From Annulohypoxylon bovei var. microspora (Eukaryota > Ascomycota > Sordariomycetes > Xylariales > Hypoxylaceae), in contig MU405358.1 in assembly GCA_022836615.1 (NCBI GenBank), forward strand, positions 1 through 64,000: DNA of 64,000 bases. The letters are read 5' to 3'. Positions within the stretch are counted from its first letter, which is position 1; the number at the start of each line of letters is the position of its first letter. A program made the translations under genes and the position numbers. Below, one piece after another: positions 28,961 to 40,999 of the stretch. Below the pieces are notes generated by a model. That model did no database searches and had not been told where the DNA came from. It saw only the letters and a list, made by a program, of their open reading frames with translations.

Positions 28961-29365
28961 GTCCCGTAGCTCGTAAAGCCGTTCCGTTACCATTCGTAAT
29001 TTAATTAATTAAATTAAACTTTTTTATAATTTAATTAAATACATTTACAAAACAAGTTTTATTAAAAAGGGAGCATGTTCACAGCGATTAATTAACTGCA
29101 TCATTTCTAAGGTAAAGCCTTTCAACCAATTAAACAATAAATCTCGACTTTCAAGGTAATCCGTTCACGAAAAAATGGTTTTCGAGTTTTTCAAAAACGA
29201 AAAACTTGTTAAAAGCTGGCTCTCGCGCACGGACCAAGTGGGTGGCAGCCTTAACGGATTAATTACCTAAAGCAATTACGTAATCGACTCCATTTAATTC
29301 AATTGACCCTGATCTTCAACATAAATTATATAAGGAAAAAAAAACCCTTAATCTGGGGGATTTAA

Positions 29366-30110
29366 TAACGGGTGGCAAAACGGGTGGTTTAACGGGAGGC
29401 TTAAGGGGTGGTATAAAGGGTAGTTCAACGGGTGACGGGGGGCTCAACGGGTGGCTAGGCCAGGGGCTACACGGGTGGTTAAAAGGATGGTTAAGCCGGG
29501 GGTTAAAAGGGTGGCTGCAGGTGGCTACAGGTGGCTGGACAGGGGGTCGTACGGGTGGTTCAACGGGTGGCTAAAGGGGTGGCTTCACGGGTGGCTTAAG
29601 GGGTGGTATAAAGGGTGGTCAAACCGGTGGATGGTTAGATAAGAGGCTTAACGGGGTGGCTTAACGGGGGTTTAACGGGTGGTTACACCGGGGGTTGAAC
29701 CGGTGGTTTAAAGGGTGGCTAAACGGGAGGCTCGGTAGGTAGCTTAAGGGTTCGATAAGGGGTGGTTAAACCGGTGGTTTAACGGGAGCCACACGGGTGG
29801 TTAGACCGGGGGTGGTTCATCCGGGGGTAGTTTAACGGGGGATTAACAGGGGGTTCATCGGGTGGCTTAACGGGTCAACGGGTGGCAAAACGGGAGGCTC
29901 AAGGGGTGGATCGACGGGTGGTTAATCGGGTGTTTAGATCGGGGGAGGCTACGGGAGTTAGACAGGTGGCTAGACCGGGGGTTAGACCGGTAGTTTGAAG
30001 GGTGGCTAAACGGGAGGCCCGGCGGGTGGCTTAAGGGTTCGATAAGGGGTGGCTTAAGGGGTGGTTCAAAGGGTGGTTAAAGGGGAGCCTCAAAGGGTAG
30101 CTAGACAGGT
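29366..30110 (+). repeat. G-rich minisatellite with GGGTGGYTNAAC units
   Basis: About 60 degenerate units of 11-14 bp, consensus near ACGGGTGGCTTA, run over ~745 bp. The plus strand is strongly G over C and has many GGG runs, so quadruplex formation is possible. Variants include GGGAGGCTTAA and GGGGGTTTAAC. Open frames inside it (for example 29451-29642) are by-products of the repeat. Confidence 0.85.
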
Positions 30111-30137
30111 GCGCGAACAGTGGTTTCGTCGCATGGT

Positions 30138-30221
30138 AAAAGAAACAAAAGTGGGAGATCGGGGAATCGAACCATCGACCCCCGGTTAAACTCGGGATAT
30201 TGTGCCACCCAAAGGGGTGGC
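30138..30221 (-). ncRNA. Pol III-like tRNA-derived module, copy A
   Basis: On the minus strand a hairpin GCCACCC-CTTT-GGGTGGC (30204-30221) comes first. It overlaps an A-box-like TGGCACAATAT (30197-30207). A perfect B box GGTTCGATTCC (30163-30173) follows, and T runs (TTTTGTTTCTTTT, 30138-30150) could terminate Pol III. The T-loop region appears duplicated (GGTCGAT then GGTTCGAT); with one copy removed, the arm would read CGGGG-TTCGATT-CCCCG. A full cloverleaf does not form, since D and anticodon arms are not recognisable, so this is a tRNA-related relic rather than a functional tRNA. Transcription is not shown. Confidence 0.5.
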
Positions 30222-30259
30222 TTCGCGTTAAACTGAACGGGTTCAAGAATTAAGAGAAA

Positions 30260-32860
30260 ATAAACAATTAAGTAAATAACTTAAATAATTTAATGTTTTT
30301 AAAATTAATCCGTGCGTAAAAAGCTTTTATTTATTTTAAATAAAAATTCTTTATTTTAATTAATTAAAAGCTTTAACGTGTATAATATTTATAATATTAA
30401 CCCACTTTTACAATAAAAACATTTAATTAAATCAAAGGTTACAAGGTTTTAATGTTTTTTTTTATTTAAGAAAATTTCAAAATTTTGCTTTATAAAATGA
30501 AGTAATATAATACCCCTTTTAAAATCAAGTAATAAAACAATATAATACCACTTTTAAAATTAAATAAAAAAACATAAAATATATAAGTTCCGACTTAAAA
30601 GCTTAATTTTATAAGAAAATAATAATTTATATTTTTATTATTTAATTATTTAATATTACATTATATTTCATTATATTAATTTAACATTTAACTTATATAT
30701 TAAACGTTAAAATTCATTTTTCATCGTGAATTTAATTTATATAAATTTCATAAATACCCATTTATTAAATATATAATTAAAACCACACCTTAAATTCATT
30801 CCCGTTTTTAATAAAAAATAACGTAAAAAATTAAAATAATTCGTTAAAATATATCATTTTAATTATAAACAATTAATTACATTTATTTCCTTTAACGTTT
30901 ATAACACTTATAATTTATTTTATAATATAATTTATTATACTTATTATATTATTATTAATAATATTTAAATTAAAAATAAAAGGATTATTAAATTACATTT
31001 TTTAAAACTTAATTTTATTAATAATAATATTTTATTTTATAAATAATTTAAACTTATAAATAATATTTTTCTTTTAAAGTAATATTTTTTCCACGTTTTA
31101 ACACACATTAATAATATATTAATTCAATTATTATTTATTTTTAATATTTTATTAATAAAATATAAAAACTTTATATTTAATTATTTTTAATTTTTAAAAA
31201 TGGTAATTCCCGTTTAAATTATCGAAGCTTTAAAAAGATTTATAAATTTAATTATTTACTTTATTTTATAATAACATTTATTTTCCATGCGATTTATTTA
31301 TAACATTTTATTATATAATAATATATTTATTTTCGTTTTAAATATTTTATGTTATATTTTTAATAACCTAAGGTTAATTCAAATCAAATAATATATGTAA
31401 ATATCTTAAAAATGTAAAAGTGAAAAAAACTCATTTTACTTATAATAACATAATATATTTCCAAGGTAATATCCACTTTTTATAGGATTAAAATAACATT
31501 ATTATAATGTTAAAACTTAATTTTAATAATATAGAAAAATATTATTTTATTACGTATGTTTTTAACGCGTTAAATAAGTTTAAAAATATTAATATAAAAA
31601 TATTTTAATTATATTATAATATTTTATATTTAAATATTCCACGGGTTTTAATGGAATTCCTTTTCGTTCGTTTTATTTAATTTATTTTCATTAATTTCGT
31701 TATTATGCTTTTTAATAATAATAATAATAATAAATTATATTTTATTAACCTTAAAAATAATAAATATAAACGGTGTATAAAAATGGTTTAAATGAAGGAT
31801 TTTTTTAAGTTATTAATTAAAGTTATTAGAATTCGTAAAACATTAACTTTAATTAATAAAAAACGAAAATTTAATGAAATAAAGCGAATTTATTTATTAC
31901 GAATTAATTAAATGAAATTAATTAAATAAAAACGTTTATATAACGAGATTAATTAATTTTATTTAATGCACATAAATTAAATGGAATTAATTAAAAATAA
32001 AAATAAAGATTAAAAATATAGCGATTATTTTTTAAATAAAAAATTTAATTCCAATTTTAAGTTATTTAAAAAAAAATCATGGTTATATTTAAATAATAAA
32101 AAAAATAATAATAATAATAATATAAAATATATTAAATTAAATATTAAAAATAACATTAATTATATTATAAATTATATTTATTTAAATATAAAAAATAACC
32201 GTTTATATAATGTATACTATAATATTATATTAAAATTATTTTTATTTATAATAAATTTAAATTATAATAATCTTTAATTATTTAATGATTTATAACCATT
32301 TTCATTTATATTAAATAACGTTATTAAATATTTAAATTTTTTTAAACTTAACTTTAATAAATATACTCGTTAAAATATTATTATACGTTTTTTTACATTA
32401 TATATTTTTAATTTTTTAATTCAATATAAATGCATGGAAAGTTTATTTATAATTAAAAATGTTTTTTTTATAAATTAAAATAAACATTTATAAGAATTAT
32501 ATATTTGTTTTTTATATTATAAAATTCTTTATTAAAAAAGTTATATTATAAAGTATAAGGTTATAATCGTTTCGTATATAAAAAAACATATAAATAATTA
32601 ATTAATAAGTTTATTAATCGGTTTATAATTAATTAATACTTAAGTTTAATAAAAGTAATTATATAAAAAAAACTTTAATGTATTTTTTTCTTTTATAATT
32701 TTTAACATTTAATAATTTATAAATAATTTAAATAAAAAAAACTTTTAAATAAAATGATTTTTATAATACGTTGAAATTCGTAATTATATAACGATTTTAA
32801 TTTCAATTATTAAAAAGGATTTTCATAAGTGTAACGTAATTTAACTTATTTATTAAAAAC
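30260..32860. other. AT-rich interior of the giant element, no gene
   Basis: Nearly all A and T with no readable protein or conserved motif. Residual C and G are mixed. Confidence 0.65.
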
Positions 32861-33040
32861 ACCGTTAAAGCCCGGCTCGTAAAAATGGCTTAACGAATTA
32901 AATTAAAAACTCGAAACCGGGTCCTTTAAGTTTAAGGAAATTAAAGGGGCCGGAGCGGGCGAATTGTATTTAAAAGCGGCGCTAGGGCAATTACCTCGGG
33001 ATCACCAATTATTGGTTCGGGGGCGTTTCCATTTAAACCG
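32860..33040. other. Less degraded GC patch in AT-rich DNA
   Basis: About 180 bases hold many C and G residues, including GGGGCCGGAGCGGGCG and ATTGGTTCGGGGG. A short match, GCTCGTAAA, links it to 28969-28977, upstream of repeat copy A. It may be a fragment of another element that escaped RIP; it is not identified. Confidence 0.45.
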
Positions 33041-34279
33041 TTTAATTATATAAGAAACGGTATTTAAATGTATTAATTGTTTTAAAGAAACTTAATAAGC
33101 AATGGAATAAAGGCATTTAAAGTTATATAATTAATTAAAATAAAGCAAGTAAAGTAATAACGAAGTTAAATTATATAACAAGTATAAGGTTAATTATAAA
33201 ACCATAAGTTAATAAAAGCTTTATTATATATTTTTATGGGTTAAAAGTACGTACCTTGGGGGTATTTTTTAAATATAATCGTTAAAAAAAAATATATATT
33301 AATTATTCAACTTATTCCAATCGAAAAAACACGTTAATTTACACGATTTAATTTAAAGAAAAAAGTTAATTTAAATAATTAATAAATAAATTAATTATAT
33401 TTAATTAAAAAATTAATTTAATTATTAAAATAAATTAAAAAAATGATTTTAAAACTCGCGATGTTAGCTTTTACCCCCATGCCTTAAATTTTTACGAAAA
33501 GTTATTATATCGAAATTTTTTTTTTTTTTAAAAATAATATCGTTTAAAATAAAAAAGTAAATGTATTTTATACTTAATTTATGCCACGTTTTTACATCGT
33601 TTTATTAAATGTTAATTTAATTTTAATAAGTTTTAATTAATTAACGTTAAATCTTTAAATTATTTTTACCTTCGTTAATTAAATGAATTTTAAAGTTATA
33701 TAAGTTTTAATTTAATACGATATTTTTTTACCGCGATTAATTAAATGCATCGCAACGATATATAAGTTTAAATAAAAGTTTATTAAATAATATTTAATAA
33801 CTTAAAATTAATAAAACTTACATAAAGAAAAATTAATTACGTAAAATTATAATGGCTTATAATTTGTTTTTTTAAAAGTTAATTAATCACTTAAATTAAA
33901 GGTTTTTTTATTTATTAAAAGTTAAGTTTTTAAGTTATTAAAAATAAAAAAATCCCGTTATTTTTAAAGGGGTTATATCCATTGCTATTAATTAAATGTT
34001 TCTTATTAATGGTGGGTTAAGGCTAAACTTTTTAACCAATTAAATCAACAAGGTTCAAGTTTCGAAATGGTCCGTTCGCGAGTAATGGTTTTTTAACATG
34101 ATTCAGTTTTTTAAAAACGAAAAGCTTATCAAAAGGTGGTTCTCGCGCACGGACCAAATGTGGCAGCCTTAATCAATTGATTATATAAGGCGCTTACGTA
34201 ATTGACTCCTTCCAGTTCAGTTGACCCTGATCTTTAACACAGGTTATATAAGTAAGAAAAAACCCCTGATTTGAGAAGG

Positions 34280-34800
34280 TGGCCGAGGCGTTAAAGAAGT
34301 GGCTACGGGTGGTTACAGGTGGCTAAAAGGGAGGCTCAACGGGGGTTTAACGGGTGGTTCATCGGGGGATGGTTAGGTAGACGGGTGGCTAGACCGGGGG
34401 TTGAACAGGTGGTTCAACAAGTGTTTAAACCAGGGGTGGCTAAACAGGAGGTTTAAACAAGGGGTGGTTCAACAGGGGTTATATGGGAGGTTGAACGGGT
34501 GGTAAGACGGGTGGTAAGACGGGTGGTTCGTCGGGGAGTGGTTTAACGGGGGGCTTAAGGGGTGGTATAAGAGGTGGTTTAATAAGATCTACACAGGTGG
34601 TTCAACAAGGGTTACACAGATGACTCATCAAGGGGTATACAAGTGGCTAAAGGGGAGGTTATACAGGTTATTTAATGGGGAATAAACAAGTTATTCAACG
34701 GGGAGTAGATGGGTGGCTAAACAAGAGGCTTAGTAAGGGGGTGGTTCAATAAATGATTAAACAAGAAGCTTAAAAGGAGGCTTAAAGGGTGGCTGCACAA
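34280..34800 (+). repeat. G-rich minisatellite, copy B
   Basis: About 40 degenerate GGGTGGYTNAAC-type units over ~520 bp. Units towards the right end carry more A in place of G (ACAAGTGG, AATGGGG), consistent with partial RIP or drift. Confidence 0.8.
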
Positions 34801-34854
34801 GTGGGCAAGGGCCGAACGATCACGTACCCAGCTGGTGGTGAGCGGTTTCGTCGC

Positions 34855-34943
34855 ATGATAAAAGAAACAAAAATGCAAGACCAGGGAATCGAATCATCAA
34901 CCCTTGGTTAAACTTTGGATATTGTGCCACTTAAAGGGATGGC
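34855..34943 (-). ncRNA. Pol III-like tRNA-derived module, copy B
   Basis: Aligned with the module at 30138-30221. The B box reads GATTCGATTCC (34885-34895), one G-to-A change from consensus. The A-box-like TGGCACAATAT (34919-34929) is identical to copy A. The hairpin (34926-34943) is weakened by transitions. T runs follow downstream on the minus strand. Probably inactive. Confidence 0.45.
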
Positions 34944-36327
34944 TTTACATTTCAATGTTAACACAATTTTAAAAAGGTAGCCTTATATCACGCTTCACAT
35001 TACACTTTAAGTTATTATAATGTATAATTAAAACAATTAAACAAATATAACCAATGCATATTAATAAATATTTTAATTAATTAAAAGAATTAACTTTAAT
35101 TTAATAAAATCATATTATTAAATATCCATTTTTTTAATATATATATAAAATTTTAATATAAATATATAAAACTTTTATAAATACTTAAATACAAAGGTTT
35201 TGTATTTTTTTTTAAAGCTTAATAATATTTTTTTTTCTTTAAAATTTAATAATTAACCATTATAATTTAAAATATTTCATTATTTTTTTTTTTTTAAAAA
35301 ATATAATATAAAAAAAAAAAATTTACATAATTCAAAACCTTAATATTTTAACCTTCGTATATATGCACGATTTTATTAAATATATAAAACTTTCTTTTCT
35401 TTTTTTTTAAAATACATAAATATATACTTTTTTAAGACTTTTTCATTTTAAATATATAAATACATTATTAAAATAAAAAATAATAAAATCACTTTAATAA
35501 TTAACTTTTTAAACCCGTTTTTTTTTAAATTATATTTATTTTAACCACTTATCTTATTATTATTATATCATTTAAATAATAACCATTATTAATCATTTAT
35601 TTTTATACATCATGAATTTTAATCGTTAATTAAACTTTATAATAATAATATAAAATATAATTAATTTATTAAAAAAATTTTCATTATATTAAAACTTACT
35701 TATAATTAATTAAAATTAATAAATTTTAATTACTTTATAAAGTATATAAATTAATATTAACATTATTAAAAGTAATATAAATATTTTCAAAAAGCTTTTT
35801 TATTATTAATATTTTTTTAATAAATATTATTACCTTTAAAAAAGATGTTATTATTTTTAAATAAAATGTTATTATTATTAACATTCGCTTTAATAATTTT
35901 AAAGGAATTATTATTATTATTAACATTTATTTTAATAAACTTAAAACTCGTATCCAAGCTTTATAAATGTTTTAAATATATTCAATTATTTGTTTATTAA
36001 TATATTAATTAAAAATTTATTATAAAGACGTTAATTTAATTACGCGTTTATGTAATAATAATATTACATTATTAAATATTAAGTTAAAACCACTTCGATT
36101 AATATTAAATAATTAAATTATTAAAAATTTCATAACATTTACATTAAATATTAAAGTTTTTAATAATACGAAATTATATAATAATATTATAATAAATATT
36201 TATATTTTATTAAGTTTTAAAATTAACGAATTATTACAAGCTTTAAGCTTAAATATAATAAGGAATGTTAATATAAAAAAGCAAAGGTTATTATAAACAT
36301 ACGGCATTATTCTTTTCCGTCATTAAG

Positions 36328-36550
36328 AATTAAAATTAAATAAATAAATAAATAAATAAGTAAATAATAAATAATAAATAAGTTTTTAAATAATTAAATA
36401 TTAAATTTTTAAGTTTTTAAATTTAAGTATTAATTATTAAGTTTTTAGGTTTAAGTATTAAATATTAAATATTAAGTTCTTAAATTCTTAAGTTTTTAAG
36501 TTTTTAAGTTCTTAAATTTTTAAATTTTTAAATATTAATTATTAAAGTTT
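36328..36550. repeat. AAAT microsatellite followed by ~9-bp TAAGTTTTT repeats
   Basis: AAATAAATAAAT units (36328-36380) pass into a degenerate array of TAAGTTTTT / TAAATTTTT / TAAGTATTAAT units to about 36550. Only A, T and scattered G occur. Confidence 0.65.
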
Positions 36551-38743
36551 AATATTTTTTATTTTTTAAAATATTAATATAAAAAAATATTTAAGTAATA
36601 TATAAATGCATACCATTTAAAGTTATTTTAATGCATTAAATATATTTATTTTTTTTTTAATTTTTTTTTTTTTTAAAAAATATAATTTAATAAAATTATC
36701 ATTAATTTTATTAAATATTCCATTTTAATGTTTACTTACCTATTAAATAATGTTTAATCCATTGTATGCGTCCCACACATTAATGATATTTTTCTTTACA
36801 TATAAATCCCCATAAAAACATATATATTCTTAACGCCCACCCCGCGCACATCGTTAATTTACTTTTAAAAAAATTCCACCCGTTTTTATACTTATTTATA
36901 TACCCTCCCTTTTCTCCCATTTTTATTCTTTCATTATCCCGTTAAATTTTTTATAATTATATATTTAAATAAATTTTGTAAAACGCTTTCGAATAAGTTA
37001 AGTTATATCCTTAAAAAATTATTAAATGAATGAAATATTATATTAAAAGTTAAGTGCATTTAAAAGATATTAAATAAAATAACCCCGTTACACCTTTTAA
37101 TGTATATAAACAAAACATGGGTTAAATTAATTAAGTTAAAATAATCCATTAATACTTTAGTTTTTTATACAAATTATATTTAAATATGAAAATAATAAAT
37201 CACGTTATGTTATATATAATACCGTGTAATATATTACAATATTTTATGGTTATATAAACATATAAATTATTAACTTTTAATTTTAAATAAACGTAACCTT
37301 ATATAACACAAGCCACACAAAGCCACATAAAGCCACAAAGCGCCTTTTGGTTAATAAAACCTTTTTATTATTAATAAAATAAATGTATTTTTTTTTTACA
37401 TTAATTAAAAAAATGGATTTAAAACTTTATTATAAACCTTGTTATTACCTTTTAATAACCCTTTTTAACTTAATTATTAAATTTAAAGGGTTAAGGGATT
37501 ATTTTTCATTTAATTTAAAACGTAATAACTTAATTAATTCATTAAATAAATAAATAAACTTATATATATAACCTTAAGTTTTAAAAATATAAGATAATTA
37601 ATTAATGAAAATAATAATATATAATAAATAAAAAATTTTTAATCGTATTATATAATCGTTCGTTAATTAATAAAACGTAAATCGCCATTTTTTAAAATTA
37701 AATAATAAAATAATATTATCCATTTATTTATCTTTTATATGTAAATCTTTTATAATAATTAAACTTAAAAAACCTTAATTATTAACAAGTGTTATTTATA
37801 TAATTAAAAGGTTTTTTCAAAATTTAAAACCTTAAAGTCCTTTAATTTCCTTCTAAGTTTATTATAAAATTCTTCGGGAATTATTCCATTAATCGTCCTA
37901 AAAGTTTATGCCTAATATTAAGTTATAAAATCGCCTACATTACTTAAATAAGTCGCATTAATTATTAATTAAATAATTTTCCGTTTCTTCGTTAATTTAT
38001 TATTTAATAAAAAATAATTAACGATAAAAAATATAAAAAATAAATTATTTAATAAGTTAAATAAATTATTTAACACATTAAACCGATTATTATTAACGGC
38101 TTATAAAGTGGCAATTAGAATTTTAATAATATTAATAAATAAAAACATGTTATTTATAAAATTTTCTTCCGTATTTAATAATTTAAGCGCTCGTGGATTT
38201 AATTTTACCAAAGGTTTAATTATAATATTTTCCGTAATTAAATCCAACTTTTTAATTTTTAACGAAACAATAAGTTATTTTCTTATTATAATTAAATTTA
38301 TATTATTAAATGAAAATGATTTTTCTTTAATAAATACCGATTATTACCCTTTTTTAATTAATCCCGGCGAATTGTTTTGTTTTATACGTTTAAGTTTTTA
38401 TAATAAAAAAAACCATTTCTTTCTTTATGTAATAATCATGATATTTAAAAACTTATTTTTATTTAATATATTAAAAATAAAGTTAATAAAAATCCGTTTT
38501 AAAAAAATAATTACATTTATAATAAACATAATATTTTATTAATATATATTAATGATATATAAAATATAAATAAAGTTTTAATATATTTAACTTACCATAA
38601 CATTATGTTAAATAAACCGCCGTAATATTTTTATAAACTTTAAACATATAAATTAATTTAATAAAACATGCTCATATTCATATTAATTAAAGAAAAAATC
38701 ATTATTTAATTCTTTATTTCGAAAAGTTTTTCCCTTTAATTAT

Positions 38744-38925
38744 ATAAATAAAATAAAGAAAAATAAAAAATGCCTTTTCTTTATTAACATAAATAAAATA
38801 AAAGAAAACAAAAAAAACTTTTTTTTCGTTAATATAAATAATATAAAAAAAAATAAAAAAAGCCTTTTATTTATTAATATAAATGGAATAAAAAAAAATA
38901 AAAAAAGTTTTACTTTTAATCTTAT
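38744..38925. repeat. ~45-bp tandem repeat, four units
   Basis: Each unit begins ATAAATRRAATAAA, runs through an A-rich stretch and ends GCCTTTT or CTTTTTT then TTAATAT. Four successive units of about 43-46 bp can be aligned by eye. Confidence 0.65.
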
Positions 38926-40999
38926 AATTAAAAGGGCAATTTGCTTTTAATATATAATCATATAAACGATATAAATCTTGTTAATTATGCCGTTAAATAA
39001 TTTAAAAAGCATCGTTTCGTTATTAAATAATATACCCATTATTATATTTTTATAATCTTTAAATTATATTAATTTAATATTAAAATACGACGATACTTTT
39101 ATAAAAAAAATAAATTCCATTTTATAATTAACTTGCATATAAATTTACTTTTTGTTAAACCCATATTTCTAAACGATATCGTTAATAAACCATTCATGTA
39201 AAGTGCGAAAAGTTTGCTTTTTAATGTAAAAAATTATAACATCCATTATCTTTAAAGCATATTTATTAAATTAATCTTAAATTTAACTTCGATTTAACTT
39301 ACATTTCCTAAATTTAATTATTAACACGAACATAACCTTTTCGCCATTCCCATTAATATAATATTAATATAAATATATATTAATTCTTAATTTAATTATT
39401 ATATTATATCGATTAAAATAAAGTTATTACGTTACCCTTAATTAAACATTTACTTTTTTAACGTTATTATAATCATTTAATATGCCCATGGTAACCAAGT
39501 TATTATTAATTAATAAATAATTATTAAAAATAAATGGGATTGGATTAATATAAAGTTACACATATCGAAACACATTTTAATAAACATTTAAAAAGTTACT
39601 TAAATTGTAATATAAAGCAGTTTAAGGCTTAAGAAGAAACTTAAGAAAGGACTTAAGAAAGGACTTAAAAAAAAAAAGCTTAAAAAAAAATTTAAAAAAA
39701 GGTAATAAATAAAGTAATAAATAAAGTAATAAATAAAACGGTAAATAAAATAATAAATTAAATTATAAATTTAATAATTCTTTAAATCTTTTACATTTTT
39801 CCTTCCATTAATTAATAACGAGGTAATAAAAAGGTAGCTTATAAAAAAAACAATAAATAAATTAATTAAAATTAAAGAACTTAATAACCTTTATATAATT
39901 TATATTTAATTTCATATAACATATTTTAAATAACACCCATTTAATATTTTCCTTAACCATTTTAATAAAATAAATCGTTTTAATATAATTAAGTTTAATT
40001 AATATAAAAAAAAAAAAAAATAAAAAATAAAAAAAAAGGGGGTAGGATAAATTAAGTATATATAAAACTTACACATATAATAAAACCATTTAAAAAAAAA
40101 TACAATTATATTCATATATAAGTATATTATAATTTTCTTTTACCATTCCATGCGCTTTTAATAATTTTACATTCCATATTATTACGGAACACTTTTTTAA
40201 ATTAACATTCTTAATAATTATTATTTAATATAAAACGCCATTAATTAACATAAATTAATCGTTATAAAAAACGCATTTAATATTTATTAAAACGGTTAAT
40301 TAAACAGATTTAAACCACTTTAATTATATAAGTAATTAATAAAATATAAAAAATAAAAATTAATCGTTATATTAAATTTACCATTTATTTATAATAAAGT
40401 TATTAAAGATAAACCATATATAAATAAATATTAATAATATTATAAAACATTATATATTTTTTATCTTTTCATTACCTAATCAACCTTTTTCGTTAAATAA
40501 AATACATATTAAATATTTAAATAAATAACTTATAAAATCGAATTTTTTATTATTATTAAACATTATTCTTCGCATATAAACTATTTTTAATGACGTTTTT
40601 TTTTAACTTTAATATAACCATAAAAGCCTTAATAAACACCAAAAGCACCTTTTTATTTATAGCTGAGAAAATTTTAATAAACGTTGTAAGGTGTGATTTA
40701 AAGGATTTTTCATTAAAATCTTAATATTAATAAACCCGTACTTTTTTAATTATTTATAAAGTAACAAGCTTATTATTATAACCGGTTATAATTTCCAGGG
40801 GTAACCAGATGATTAACTAATAAAAAAGAAGAAAATAATATTATATAATTATTATAATTTAAAAGAATCTTAAAATAATTTCCGTTAAACGTTTCGTAAT
40901 AACTTTAATACACAAGGTATTTAATTTTAAATTAGGTTAAAAATAAGTTAAATCAATACTTAAATTTAGATTCATATTAAATTAAAGCCTTAATTTAAA

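Larger units (their letters stand above)
29085..30240 (-). mobile_element. Minisatellite/tRNA-like repeat, copy A (~1.16 kb)
   Basis: This relatively GC-rich unit sits in AT-rich DNA and is homologous to 33983-34960. In plus-strand order it has a left arm of ~255 bp, with the 17-mer TCTCGCGCACGGACCAA (29221-29237) identical in both copies and a TTGACCCTGATCTT block. Then come a G-rich minisatellite (29366-30110) and a right module carrying Pol III-like boxes on the minus strand. Read on the minus strand the order is promoter module, variable repeat body, conserved tail, as in a SINE. No target duplication could be defined. It resembles no element I know by name. Confidence 0.6.
33983..34960 (-). 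mobile_element. Minisatellite/tRNA-like repeat, copy B (~0.98 kb)
   Basis: Same orientation and architecture as copy A, 4.9 kb away: left arm (17-mer at 34141-34157), G-rich minisatellite, tRNA-like module. Most differences from copy A in the conserved parts are C/T or G/A, and the minisatellite is shorter and more degraded. Differential repeat number accounts for most of the length difference. Confidence 0.6.

Noticed and set aside
29451..29642. Open frame encoding a Trp/Gly/Lys-rich repeat peptide
   Set aside because: It is the G-rich minisatellite read in frame; units vary in length, so the frame is not maintained.
30138..30221. A functional tRNA gene
   Set aside because: B box and terminator are good, but no 7-bp acceptor, D arm or anticodon arm can be drawn, and spacing between the boxes is too short. 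Kept as a tRNA-like module only.
29366..34800. Internal telomere-like repeats
   Set aside because: The GGG-rich units resemble GGGTGGCTTAAC, not TTAGGG, and unit length varies, so these are not telomeric.
38108..38542. 144-codon open frame in the AT-rich block
   Set aside because: Low-complexity Ile/Leu/Phe/Asn/Lys composition as expected from RIP-degraded DNA; no domain or start context. It may be a remnant of an element in a shifted frame, but I cannot support that.
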